Positions 39,731 to 48,211 of a DNA stretch of 64,000 nt are shown piece after piece. Numbering within the stretch: the first letter of the stretch is position 1; every line of letters begins with the position of its first letter. This DNA is from Myxococcales bacterium (GTDB taxonomy: Bacteria; Myxococcota_A; Polyangia; Polyangiales; Polyangiaceae): assembly GCA_016191785.1 (NCBI GenBank), contig JACPVJ010000184.1, positions 1 through 64,000 of the forward strand, given 5' to 3'. A program made the position numbers and the translations under genes. The notes under the pieces are model-generated. The model did not search any database. It was not told the origin of the DNA and saw nothing but the letters and a program-made list of their open reading frames with translations.

Positions 39731-41254
39731 TCAGCTTGGCGCTTCATCCAGCGACAGCCCGCCCAGCTTGCGCGAGGTGATGTCCGACAGTGCCATGATG
39801 GTCGCCTGGGGGTTCACCGCGCTCGGGCTGGGGAACACGCTAGCGTCGCACAGGTACAGGCCGTCCAGGCCGCGCAGCTTGCCGTTCGGATCCACCGGGC
39901 CCCGGTCGTCCGCCGTCATGCGACACGAGCCGAAGGTGTGGTTCATGGTCATGGCCAGGTGCTTCGCCTGAACTCGCGGTGACAGCATGCTCTCGGTGTC
40001 TGCCGGGGTCCGCATCTCGTCGACCACGCTCACGATGCCGGTGTGCACGTAGCGCGCGCCCAGCGCCAAGAGCGCGTCTGCGGCACGCTTCATCCCGCGC
40101 ATCACGGGCGCCACGTTGTGCTCGGGGATCCACAGCCGCATGTTCGGATCGCCGCTGCGCGAGGCCTTCACCGTTCCGTGCACGTCGCCCCGGTACACGC
40201 AGGCGATCACCGCGGCGCGCTTCACTTCGTCCAGGCGCTCGACGAAGCGCCGCCCGACGTCACCCCAGCGCACCATCAGCGCCGCCGGCGAAGCCCACAG
40301 CCCCTCGTACTTGAGCCCGCGGATCTCTTGCGAGATCGCTCCCCAGCCCTGGGTGGCGCCGACCCAAGGGTCGACGACCTCGTCCATGATGCCGACCAGC
40401 CCGCCGCCGATGTGACAGAACAAGGTGGCGCCCACCAAGCCCCGAGGGTTGATCCCGCTCTGTTGCAAGATCACGGGCGTGTGCATCGTGCCCGCGGCCA
40501 TCACCACGTGCTTGGCGTACACGCGAAACCGGCCGTGCTTCTGCCAGCCGGGGACCTGCACCACGTGGCCCTCGACGCCCACCGCCCGCTTGCCCCGGGT
40601 CAGCACCCGATCGACCTGGCAGCACGTGAACACCTCGGCGCCGGCGCTCTCGGCCTCGGGCAGGTAGACCCGGTCCATCGACTGCTTTCTGCCGGACGCG
40701 CAACCGGTGAGGCAATCGGAGCTGCCCTCGCAGTCATGGACCGCTCGGGGCAGGCCCCCGCCCGACTCGCCCAGCACCCCCTGCACCGCGTCGCGAACCA
40801 GGTGGTTGCGTCGCCCCCAGACCGCCTGTGGCGTGGGCGCGACCCGACAGCGCGCGAACACCCGGGCGTAGGCTGCGTCGAGCTCGGGGCCATCGAAGTG
40901 CGCGACGCCGCTCTCGGCTCGCCACTCTCTCCGCACCCAGGCCGGCAGCGGCAGCATGATGGCCGAGTTGACCACGCTGCCCCCGCCCAGACAGCGCGCG
41001 TGCATGGTCGGGCTGGGGGCGGTCCCCATGATGATGCGCAACCCACCTTCCCAGAAGTAGCGGGCCAGGAAGCGCGGCGTGTCGCGGGCCATGTCTTCGG
41101 GCCGGACCTCGGGACCCGCCTCGAGCACCACGACCTTCATTCCGGCGCGCGCCAGGTTGGCCGCGGCCACGGCGCCGCCCGGACCCGAGCCGACCACCAC
41201 CACGTCGGCTTCCGTCTCGAAGCCCGCCTTCACGTCGTCGAACGCGAGTCTCAC
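39731..41254 (-). CDS. GMC-family FAD oxidoreductase
   Basis: A 507-residue GMC oxidoreductase oxidising an alcohol, sterol or sugar with FAD. FAD-binding motif VVVGSGPGGAVAAANLARAG lies near residue 15. CLGGGSVVNSAIMLPLP is the GMC signature region, HVVMAAGTMHTPVILQQSG is the second FAD block, and the C-terminus has NHTFGSCRM and YLCDASVFPSPSAVNPQATI. An insertion with Cys residues (DCEGSSDCLTGCASGRKQ) resembles the Fe-S-like or disulfide segment of some bacterial members (cholesterol-oxidase-like). Start at GTG 41254 overlaps the stop of the small upstream partner gene. Confidence 0.88.
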   Translation of the reverse strand: MRLAFDDVKAGFETEADVVVVGSGPGGAVAAANLARAGMKVVVLEAGPEVRPEDMARDTPRFLARYFWEGGLRIIMGTAPSPTMHARCLGGGSVVNSAIMLPLPAWVRREWRAESGVAHFDGPELDAAYARVFARCRVAPTPQAVWGRRNHLVRDAVQGVLGESGGGLPRAVHDCEGSSDCLTGCASGRKQSMDRVYLPEAESAGAEVFTCCQVDRVLTRGKRAVGVEGHVVQVPGWQKHGRFRVYAKHVVMAAGTMHTPVILQQSGINPRGLVGATLFCHIGGGLVGIMDEVVDPWVGATQGWGAISQEIRGLKYEGLWASPAALMVRWGDVGRRFVERLDEVKRAAVIACVYRGDVHGTVKASRSGDPNMRLWIPEHNVAPVMRGMKRAADALLALGARYVHTGIVSVVDEMRTPADTESMLSPRVQAKHLAMTMNHTFGSCRMTADDRGPVDPNGKLRGLDGLYLCDASVFPSPSAVNPQATIMALSDITSRKLGGLSLDEAPS

Positions 41255-41721
41255 CGGCCGGCCTCGGTGGCACCGGAGAGCGCAGCTGGGCGAACCGCGA
41301 TCTTCACCGGATCGAGCGGGCGGTCGCAGACGCGATACTCCCCTATCCACTCGATGGCGAGTGGGTGCGACATGTACATCATGGTGGTGGTCGCCTTCAA
41401 CGCGTCGCCCAGCACCCGCAGCACCAGCAGGTCCGAGCGGCGGAAGCTGTGGAGCGCCCAGGTGCGGTGGCGTACCGGCAGCCGCGAGAACCGCGAGAGC
41501 CGGAAGCTGAGCAGCCCGGCGCAGAGCTCGGTCAGCACGAACAACAGCACCAAGAGCCGACGCTGGCGCGGAGGCAGCTCGTCGAAATACTCGAGCGTGC
41601 GCGCCACCATCGCGGTGGACTCGAAGTCCGGTGCCCCGAGGTCGTTCTCGGGAAACGTGGCCTCGCTGGTCGCGGTGATCCCCGCGATCGCGAGGCGCAT
41701 CCAGAAGCCCGGATCGGTCAC
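41251..41721 (-). CDS. Small partner protein of the GMC oxidoreductase
   Basis: A 156-residue protein (GTG 41721, VTDPGFWMRLAIAGITATSE) with one hydrophobic segment (RRLLVLLFVLTELCAGLLSF) and a basic stretch (RLSRFSRLPVRHRTWALH). It overlaps the GMC gene start by four bases, so the two are co-translated. Small subunits beside GMC enzymes (as in gluconate 2-dehydrogenase) can carry export or membrane-anchoring duties for the large subunit. I infer a similar helper role, without sequence proof of the family. Confidence 0.65.
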   Translation of the reverse strand: MTDPGFWMRLAIAGITATSEATFPENDLGAPDFESTAMVARTLEYFDELPPRQRRLLVLLFVLTELCAGLLSFRLSRFSRLPVRHRTWALHSFRRSDLLVLRVLGDALKATTTMMYMSHPLAIEWIGEYRVCDRPLDPVKIAVRPAALSGATEAGR

Positions 41722-41784
41722 CGCTCTTCGTCTAGCACGCCCGGGCCGGGGAGTGGCTGGACTCTCCCTGGAGGTGACCCCAAA

Positions 41785-43059
41785 GTGGGCTCCGTGGTTG
41801 CGAGTGACACCCCCGAACCGAGTGAGGACGACGCCTCGCGCTGGCCGTTTCGGAGAGCGCGCATCCGACCACCGACGTGGCGGACTGCGCTGCTCGCGAC
41901 CGCGTTGTTCGCCGCCGGCCTGCCAGCGCTGGTCGCTGTCGCGGGCGTGGTGGTCGGTCACTTCTCCTTTGCAGTTTGGGCGTTCCCGCTGCTCGCAGTC
42001 CTGGTGTTCGCCTGGGGCTCGCGGCGGCTCGAGGAGCTTGGCCCAGGCTCCGCCGCCGTCTTCGCGCAAACGCTGGACCTGTCCGGGCGCGACCGCTCGG
42101 TCCGCCTCGACCTGGCGAAGATCCGCTTCGGGGCCCGCGCGGGGAAGGCAGTGAACCTCGAGCTCGAGCACGGGCGCCGCGCCGAGCTCGAGCTCGAGAG
42201 CGAAGAGGACGCCGAAGTGCTGCTGCAACGGACCGGCACGAGCGTCGAGCAACGCACGCTCACCTTCACGCTGCGCGCCACAATCGGTCCGTTCGTGGCC
42301 GGTCTGCTGTTTTACCTGGCGCTGGTCACTCCCGTGTCCGCGCTGATCTCGTGGCTCGGTCGCGCTCTGGCCGGCGCGTCACCGGCGGGCTCTAGCTCCC
42401 TGCCCATGCTCGCAGCGCTCGTCCTCGGGCCGCTCGTGACGTTCCCGCTCTCCTGGTGGCTTGCGCGGGCGCGCGTGTCGACGGTCACGATCGGGCAGGA
42501 CGGGATCACGCTCCATCGGTGGTTCGGGGACCGCTTCATCCCGCACTCAGCCATCACGGGATTCAAGGCGATCTCCCCCCCGCCACGTGCGGACGATGCG
42601 GCTCCGCTGGCGGGCATACGGGTCGGCATTGGCGAAGAGCAGCTCATCCTTGCGATGATCGGCTGCAGCCCAGAAGACCTGGAGCGCGCGCTGACTCGGC
42701 TGCGCGGGGCACGCAAGGCCTTCGAGCAGGCGCGGGAGGCCGCACCTCGGGTCGACACTGCGTTCGGGCGTCGGGGTCGGACGATGGGTGAGTGGCGCCA
42801 GCATCTGCTCGACTCCGGCTTTCGCCAGCGTGTAGTGACCGCCCCCGACGCCGAAGCAGTGCTCTCTGACGCGACTCAGCCCCTCGAGCATCGCGCCGGC
42901 GCTGCGGTCGCACTGCGTGCGCTCGATCCCGAGCGGGGCCCGGAGCGGATCCGCGTGGCCGCGGACGTGGCGGCGGATCCGCGCGCCCGCGAGCTCTTGC
43001 TCGCAACGCTCGATGATGACGCCGAGGTCGAGGAAGCGCTCGAGCGGCTGGAGCGTTGA
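41785..43059 (+). CDS. Membrane protein with PH-like and helical C-terminal region
   Basis: A 424-residue protein: N-terminal double membrane hairpin (TALLATALFAAGLPALVAVA, FSFAVWAFPLLAVLVFAWG), a basic cytosolic stretch, another hairpin (FVAGLLFYLALVTPVSALI, MLAALVLGPLVTFPLSWWL), a beta-rich PH-like segment (VSTVTIGQDGITLHRWFGD) and a helical HEAT-like tail (QPLEHRAGAAVALRALDPER). No family named. Start chosen at GTG 41785, seven bases after GGAGGTGA (41770-41777). The region to 43164 after it holds nothing recognised. Confidence 0.72.
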   Translation: MGSVVASDTPEPSEDDASRWPFRRARIRPPTWRTALLATALFAAGLPALVAVAGVVVGHFSFAVWAFPLLAVLVFAWGSRRLEELGPGSAAVFAQTLDLSGRDRSVRLDLAKIRFGARAGKAVNLELEHGRRAELELESEEDAEVLLQRTGTSVEQRTLTFTLRATIGPFVAGLLFYLALVTPVSALISWLGRALAGASPAGSSSLPMLAALVLGPLVTFPLSWWLARARVSTVTIGQDGITLHRWFGDRFIPHSAITGFKAISPPPRADDAAPLAGIRVGIGEEQLILAMIGCSPEDLERALTRLRGARKAFEQAREAAPRVDTAFGRRGRTMGEWRQHLLDSGFRQRVVTAPDAEAVLSDATQPLEHRAGAAVALRALDPERGPERIRVAADVAADPRARELLLATLDDDAEVEEALERLER

Positions 43060-43164
43060 CGCATCGCCGGCCACGACTTTCTAGCGGGTTCGGCAATCAC
43101 TGGGCCAGCTCTGCGAACCTACTTCACTCGCCCGACGCGGCTCGCGAGGGCTCCGCGACGACGG

Positions 43165-43686
43165 TCAGCGCGAGTTGAGCTCGGACACCTTGCGCGCTTT
43201 GCACGAGGAAAAGCAGCCCTGATACTCGGGGCTGCTGGGGTTGGACGCCTTGTCCCTGCACTCGCTCACGCACGCCTCGATGACTTCGGGAGACATCGCT
43301 GAGACGCGGGCGGGCTTGGAGGTCGTCACCTGGCCATCGATGGTGCCGTATCCGCGCATGGCGCACATCGAGAGCGTGAGGGTCTTGTACTTGGGCCCTG
43401 GATTGGCGATGCGCAGCGGGCAATACGTGTCGCAGTCCTTGATGCGCGAGGTGTCCTTGCAGGCGGCGTCCAGACGAAGGTCGAACGCCTCCGTCAGCGA
43501 GCCAAACTCGGGGGCCTCGGCGTTGGCCTTCCACGCCTCGTGACACGTCTTGAGACCCGCGCCCGAAAAGCCATCGGCCTTCTCGCACTCGGCGAGTGCC
43601 TTCTTTGCCTTGCTGGTGCAGCCGCCGAGCATCAGCAGAGTCACCACGAAACCAACCACTCGTCGCGCCAAGTACTCGTTCGCCAT
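43165..43686 (-). CDS. Cysteine-rich lipoprotein
   Basis: A 173-residue lipoprotein starting MANEYLARRVVGFVVTLLML with lipobox LGGC. The mature protein has many Cys spaced through a helical body (ALAECEKADGFSGAGLKTCH, LDAACKDTSRIKDCDTYCPL, MCAMRGYG, ACVSECRDKASNPSSPEYQG, CFSSCKARK). No CxxCH motif, so no haem; more like a disulfide-rich envelope protein. The start follows from the signal peptide (an upstream ATG adds 18 basic residues). Just downstream (minus strand) of the respiratory cluster, not clearly part of it. Confidence 0.75.
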   Translation of the reverse strand: MANEYLARRVVGFVVTLLMLGGCTSKAKKALAECEKADGFSGAGLKTCHEAWKANAEAPEFGSLTEAFDLRLDAACKDTSRIKDCDTYCPLRIANPGPKYKTLTLSMCAMRGYGTIDGQVTTSKPARVSAMSPEVIEACVSECRDKASNPSSPEYQGCFSSCKARKVSELNSR

Positions 43687-43957
43687 GTTCCACCTGGCGC
43701 GTGAGCGCCTTCTCCCGCCGACGGTGCCACGCACGCACAACGGGTCGCCATGGTCATTTCGAAACGGTGTCCCGGCGCGCCGTCCGGATCACCGCGGGGC
43801 GCAACTTGTTCAAGAAGCAGCACCGAGCGGCAAGCTCGCGGGCTCGTGCGCCGCCGTGCGGCCAGGGCGGGGAAGAGGTCTTAACACGCTGAGGCAGGAA
43901 GACCCCGCGCGCGCGACCGGTGCCGACCGCGCGCGATTCCCCGCGACCTCGATCGAA
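43687..43957. other. Gap without a gene (271 bases)
   Basis: No convincing reading frame. Just past the cytochrome-lipoprotein stop (minus strand), two CGCGCGCG tracts around an ACCGGT-containing spacer (near 43900-43935) could fold as a G/C hairpin, then GGTCTT and AAGACC form a small inverted repeat. It could contain a terminator for the respiratory operon; it lacks a clear T-run. Confidence 0.5.
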
Positions 43958-44689
43958 TCAGGGTTTGATGAGCTTGAGAGCGACGTGGCAACTGCTGGAG
44001 TTGCATGTCGCGGCCTGAGCGCTCTTGGTGTTCATCGGCTTGTCGCCGGTGGCCGAGCGCATGCGGATCTCCGCGGTCGCCCAGTTCGGCGCGGTCGTGC
44101 CCGCGGCATCGACGAAGAACACTCCCTTGCCGTCCGTGCAGGCGTAGTGGAAGGTCGAGCCGTCCTTCACGCCGATCTCCACCTTGGCTGCGCCGTTGGT
44201 ACCGCCGGCCTCGAAGACCACGCCACCGAAGAGCCAGTTCTTGCCGGCCGCCGCGCCGCCGGCCTTGTGGCAGTTGATGCACTCCATGCCGGTGAACCCG
44301 CTGTGGGTGCTGGGTGAGTCCTTCGAGGGTGTGCAGTTCGCGTTGTATGCGTTCGGCCAGAACCCGCTGCCGCCCCCCGTACCGCCGGTGCCGCCCCCCG
44401 TACCGCCGGTGCCGCCGGTCGAGCCGCCAGTGCCACCCGTCGAGCCGCCCGTGCCGCCCGTCGATCCACCGCTGCCTCCGGTCGAGCCGCCCGAGCCAGC
44501 CGTACCGCCGCCGGACCCCGCCGTACCGCCGCCGGACCCTGCCGTTCCGCCGGTCGAGCTGCCGCCGGTCCCGCCGGTCGAGCTGCCGCCGGTCCCGCTG
44601 CCGCCGGACCCGCCGCCGTCGTCATCACCACCGCAACCCGCGACCGCGGCGAGCGCCACTGCCGAAGCCAACCAAATCGTCTTTGTCAT
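43958..44689 (-). CDS. Haem-binding lipoprotein on a Gly/Ser/Thr stalk
   Basis: A 243-residue lipoprotein (MTKTIWLASAVALAAVAGC, lipobox C19). Residues 20-108 are a repeat stalk of Gly/Ser/Thr (GGSTGGTGGSTGGTGG). The C-terminal domain is a small cytochrome-like fold: CINCHK (C137, C140, H141) is a normal c-type haem site, and CNSSSCH (C229, C234, H235) is a CX4CH variant that may bind a second haem. The stalk suggests display away from the membrane, so it may hand electrons across the cell surface (inference). Strong ribosome-binding site GGAGGT. Last gene of the molybdoenzyme operon, 154 bases after the ferredoxin subunit. Confidence 0.8.
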   Translation of the reverse strand: MTKTIWLASAVALAAVAGCGGDDDGGGSGGSGTGGSSTGGTGGSSTGGTAGSGGGTAGSGGGTAGSGGSTGGSGGSTGGTGGSTGGTGGSTGGTGGTGGGTGGTGGGSGFWPNAYNANCTPSKDSPSTHSGFTGMECINCHKAGGAAAGKNWLFGGVVFEAGGTNGAAKVEIGVKDGSTFHYACTDGKGVFFVDAAGTTAPNWATAEIRMRSATGDKPMNTKSAQAATCNSSSCHVALKLIKP

Positions 44690-44843
44690 GAACTTACCTC
44701 CTCGAGCCGGGGCTCGAAATTCCCATTGTCATCAGAAGCAGCTCGCTCCGGGCCCGGGTCAGGCTCGGCGCAGGCTCTGCGCGGCCGGGTCAGGAGCCCG
44801 CAGTGCACGAGAAGACGGGACCAGCGCTCCCGGCCCGCGGCGT

Positions 44844-45452
44844 TCACCAACGCTTGTTCGAGAACCGGATGTTGGGATCGGTGTACTTCGGGTCGGCGAT
44901 GTCCGGGGTCGTGCCGATGGTCTTCTTGGCGTCCCCGTACTTCCCTCCGTCCGTGAGGTCCGTGGCGACGTCGCCCCAGTTCAGAGCCCGCGATGAGCAG
45001 GTCAGGACGCACGCGGGGATGCGCTTCTCCTGCGGTAGCGTGGTCGAGTTGATGCGGTGCAGGCAGCCCGTGCACTTGTCCATGATGCCGAGCTCGGCGT
45101 CGAACTGCGGGGCGCCGTACGGGCAGGCCGCCTCACAGCGTCTGCAGCCGATGCAGTCCACACCGTTGACCGGGTCCTCGCTCTTGCTGGGCTTGATGTG
45201 CACGATGCCCGTTGCCGCGTCCTTGACGTAGCGCTTCACGGGGCAAGCATTCAGGCAGCCGGGGTTCGTGCAGTGGTTGCACGCCATGGAGACGTAGCGG
45301 CGAACCGGCTTGCCTGCGCTCTCCCACTCGTGGGTCAAGATCCGGCGCCTGAGCACGCCGGGCGGTAGATCGTACTCTTGTGCACAGGCGGCCTCGCACG
45401 CGCGGCAGCCGATGCAGTTCGCAATGTTCAGATGAAATCCGTACTGCGGCAT
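44844..45452 (-). CDS. Four-cluster ferredoxin subunit of the molybdoenzyme
   Basis: A 202-residue electron-transfer subunit of the DmsB/PhsB/PsrB type. Four 4Fe-4S groups can be read: CIGCRACEAACAQ (13-23), MACNHCTNPGCLNACPV, DCIGCRRCEAACPYG and MDKCTGCLHR with ACVLTCSSRA supplying a Cys. It starts MPQYGFHLNIANCIGC. It passes electrons between the catalytic subunit and the quinone or cytochrome partner. It is 19 bases downstream of the catalytic gene. There is no signal of its own; in such enzymes it is exported with the Tat-carrying subunit. Confidence 0.92.
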   Translation of the reverse strand: MPQYGFHLNIANCIGCRACEAACAQEYDLPPGVLRRRILTHEWESAGKPVRRYVSMACNHCTNPGCLNACPVKRYVKDAATGIVHIKPSKSEDPVNGVDCIGCRRCEAACPYGAPQFDAELGIMDKCTGCLHRINSTTLPQEKRIPACVLTCSSRALNWGDVATDLTDGGKYGDAKKTIGTTPDIADPKYTDPNIRFSNKRW

Positions 45453-45471
45453 GGTCGGTCTCCTTCGCGCG

Positions 45472-48195
45472 TCACCCGATCTTGTAGACCCGGCAAGCGG
45501 CTTCCTTGTGAACCGCCTGGCCCGAGTGAACTTCCGCTCGGCCCTTCAGGAGCCAGCCGTCGTGGACGCCCTTGCCCACCGCGTTCTTGCCGAGGGCCCA
45601 GTGCCCGAAGCCGCGGACCCAGCCCACGCACTCTGGGTGGATGGTCGGCGCGACGTGCGCGCGCGCTTCCACGAGCCCGTCCGGGGACTCGACCACCACG
45701 CGATCGTTCTCGGAGATGCCGAGCGGCGTCGCCTTGGTCGGGTGGATGATCACGCGGTTTTCGCCGCGCATCGCCATTAGCCAGCCGTTGTTGAAGGTGC
45801 GGGTGTGGGTGTGCTCGACCTCCTTCCACGACAGGAAGTAGAGCGGGTACGCCGCCGTCGGCACGTCGATGGGCGGCAGGTAGTAGGGCAGCGGGTGGTA
45901 GTTCGGGTCGTTCGTGACGGTCACGTTCGCTGGCTTGATGGTCCCGAGCCAGGCGCTCGCGAGCAGCGGGTCCCAGAACTGCGCGAAGCGCGTCTGGGTC
46001 GCGAACCCGCCCTCGTAGGGCTCGCCGTTGGGCAACGCGTAGAAGCCGTTACCGTCCGGCCCGGTGAGCTTCGACTTGTCGATGACGATGCCGTCGGCCG
46101 TCCCGACGCCGGCGCTGACCTTCTCCACCGTGTAGGCCACGCTGCCGGTGCCGGCGCTCTGCTTCTTCACGCGCATCGTGGCGGCGGCGTAGGTCTTGGC
46201 CGCCTTGTAGGCGTCGGTCTTGCTCCCGCCGGCCGAGCCTGTCTCGACCCAGACGCCGTTCTTCTTCAAGTCGGCCCAGGTCATCTGGTTGGCCCAGGGT
46301 CCGCCGTTCAGGCCCTTGGCCATGTACTCTTCCCACTCCGTCCTGAGCCAGTTCTCGTCGGTGTCGTTCTTTCCGGGCTGGTCACCGAAGCCGACCATGC
46401 CCATGGCCTTGCCCAGGTCGATGAAGAACTGCGCCTCGGGCTTGCCGCCGATCCAGCTCTTTACCGCGGGCTGCCGCAGGCCGACCGAGTAGAACGTTCC
46501 CCACATCGCGTTGAAGTCGAAGCGCTCGAGGTAGTTCGAGCCGGGGATGATGAGGTCCGCCATCAGCGCCGTCTCACTGAGGTGGGTGTCGACGCAGAGC
46601 ACGAAGTCCATCATGCCGAGCGCGTCGAGCACTTTCTGCGTGTTGGGCGTGCTCATCACGACGTTCTGAAACACGATCACCGCCGCCTTGAGCGGATACG
46701 GGTTCCCGAGGAAGTCCTTCTGCTCGAGCATCCGGTTGACCATCTCGACGTAGATCCCGGAGCCGTGGCTGTAGAGGTACTTCCGCGTGTACTTCGTTCC
46801 CGAGATGGTCACGTCGTCACGACCGTCGACGCGCCACTTGTCCTTGGCTGGGAACGCCGGCTTCAGGTTCGCTGGACCCGAGCGGCGCGGAAACCGCAGC
46901 GTCCCGTTGCCGTCGATGGCACCGAACAGGAGCGGCAGGCAGGCGATGGCGCGGCCGCCCTGGGTCGCGTTGGTGTGGTGTCCGGGGCCGCTCCAGCTGT
47001 CGATGAGGATCTTGCGGCCCGCGGCGTACGCGTTCTCCAGCGTCGTCGCGGCCGCGTCGATTTCGGCGATGGGGACTCCGGTGATCCCGGCGGCCCAGGC
47101 CGAGTCCTTGACCACGGTGTCGTAGGTCCCGTCGCCGTCGAGGTACTTCACGAACTCCTCGAACCCGTAGGTGTACTTGCCGACCCAGGCGGTATTGTAC
47201 TTCCCGCTCTTGATCACGTGCCGGGCGATGGCGAGGGCGAGCGCCCCGTCGGTCCCCGGGCGCGGCGCCACCCACTGCGTGGCCTTCGAGGCGGTGGTGT
47301 TGAAGATCGGATCGACGTAGATGAACTGCTTTTCCGTGCTGTCCGAGGCCTTCTTCGCCATGCCCCGAGAGAAGATTGCCGCCAGATGGATCCACTTGAT
47401 CGCGGACAGGAAGTTCCAGCCGAAGATCAGGATGCAGTCTGCGCCCTCCATGTCGGAGATGGGGCGGTCGTTGCCGATCACGCTCTTGAACATCGACTTG
47501 CGCGACGTGTCGCAGAGGTTCGAGTGGTTCGAGTAGTTCGGGGTAGCGAAGGAGTCGCAGAAGTTGGACTGAGCGTGGGTGAAGGAGTGGTCTTCGCCGA
47601 ACCAGACCAGCGCAGAGGCGCCGTACTTCGCCTTGATGGTCTTGAGCCTCATCGCCGCCTCCTGGACCGCCTCGGTCCAAGTGATGGGCTCGTACTGTCC
47701 CGAGCCGCGCGGGCCGACGCGTCGGAGTGGCGTCTTGATGCGGTCCGGGTCGTAGAGCGAGCGCAGGCCGGCGTTGCCCTTGCAGCACAGGCGCCCGAGA
47801 TCGCCGCCGGTCTGCGCCTGCGTGAAGAAGTCGTTTGGCGCCGGGCCGTTCACGTTGGCGACGTTGTTCGGGTTGGTCTTGAGCGGCTCGATCTTCTTGG
47901 CCACGCCATTCTCGACGAACACCTCGATGCCGCACTGGCCGCCGCACATGTTGCAGCCGCTGGGGATCCAGGCGCCCGTGGCGGGGTAGTCCTTGTACTC
48001 GGCGGCCTCGGCGGCGTTCACGCCCAGGCTACCGTTCTTGTTGACCAACTGCGCCGAGACAGCGGCCGCTGAGCCCACGGCGCAGCCGCGGAAGAAGTTG
48101 CGGCGGTTCATCCTGAATTTGGCGGCGCGCTCCAGCGCCTTGGCAAACTGCTCGGCCCCTTGTGCCCTGAGAGTCGGAAGCTTCTTGCTTGACAT
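45472..48195 (-). CDS. Molybdopterin oxidoreductase catalytic subunit, Tat-exported
   Basis: A 907-residue complex iron-sulfur molybdoenzyme. Tat motif RRNFFRGCAVGS near residues 31-42. An N-terminal 4Fe-4S site is C81-C84-C88 with C137/C138 (CNMCGGQC, CCKG). Mo-bis-MGD domains follow, with candidate Mo ligand Cys228 in NLCDTSRKS. The C-terminal cofactor domain has LPPIDVPTAAYPLYF and GWVRGFGHWALGKNA. It resembles the PsrA/PhsA/ArrA/TtrA group, whose substrates are S, As or Se compounds; none can be chosen from sequence alone. Ribosome-binding site GGAG eight bases before ATG 48195; gap to the haem lipoprotein gene is 16 bases. No NrfD-type anchor follows. Confidence 0.92.
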   Translation of the reverse strand: MSSKKLPTLRAQGAEQFAKALERAAKFRMNRRNFFRGCAVGSAAAVSAQLVNKNGSLGVNAAEAAEYKDYPATGAWIPSGCNMCGGQCGIEVFVENGVAKKIEPLKTNPNNVANVNGPAPNDFFTQAQTGGDLGRLCCKGNAGLRSLYDPDRIKTPLRRVGPRGSGQYEPITWTEAVQEAAMRLKTIKAKYGASALVWFGEDHSFTHAQSNFCDSFATPNYSNHSNLCDTSRKSMFKSVIGNDRPISDMEGADCILIFGWNFLSAIKWIHLAAIFSRGMAKKASDSTEKQFIYVDPIFNTTASKATQWVAPRPGTDGALALAIARHVIKSGKYNTAWVGKYTYGFEEFVKYLDGDGTYDTVVKDSAWAAGITGVPIAEIDAAATTLENAYAAGRKILIDSWSGPGHHTNATQGGRAIACLPLLFGAIDGNGTLRFPRRSGPANLKPAFPAKDKWRVDGRDDVTISGTKYTRKYLYSHGSGIYVEMVNRMLEQKDFLGNPYPLKAAVIVFQNVVMSTPNTQKVLDALGMMDFVLCVDTHLSETALMADLIIPGSNYLERFDFNAMWGTFYSVGLRQPAVKSWIGGKPEAQFFIDLGKAMGMVGFGDQPGKNDTDENWLRTEWEEYMAKGLNGGPWANQMTWADLKKNGVWVETGSAGGSKTDAYKAAKTYAAATMRVKKQSAGTGSVAYTVEKVSAGVGTADGIVIDKSKLTGPDGNGFYALPNGEPYEGGFATQTRFAQFWDPLLASAWLGTIKPANVTVTNDPNYHPLPYYLPPIDVPTAAYPLYFLSWKEVEHTHTRTFNNGWLMAMRGENRVIIHPTKATPLGISENDRVVVESPDGLVEARAHVAPTIHPECVGWVRGFGHWALGKNAVGKGVHDGWLLKGRAEVHSGQAVHKEAACRVYKIG

Positions 48196-48211
48196 GACTG
48201 GGTCTCCAAGT

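Noticed and set aside
44350-44640. GGSTGGTGG-encoding tract as a non-coding satellite
   Set aside because: It stays in frame inside a lipoprotein gene with signal peptide and haem motifs, so it is a protein stalk.
45805-48072. 755-codon plus-strand frame
   Set aside because: Antisense of the molybdoenzyme; no domain and Arg/Val/Asp/His-rich, a shadow of the real gene.
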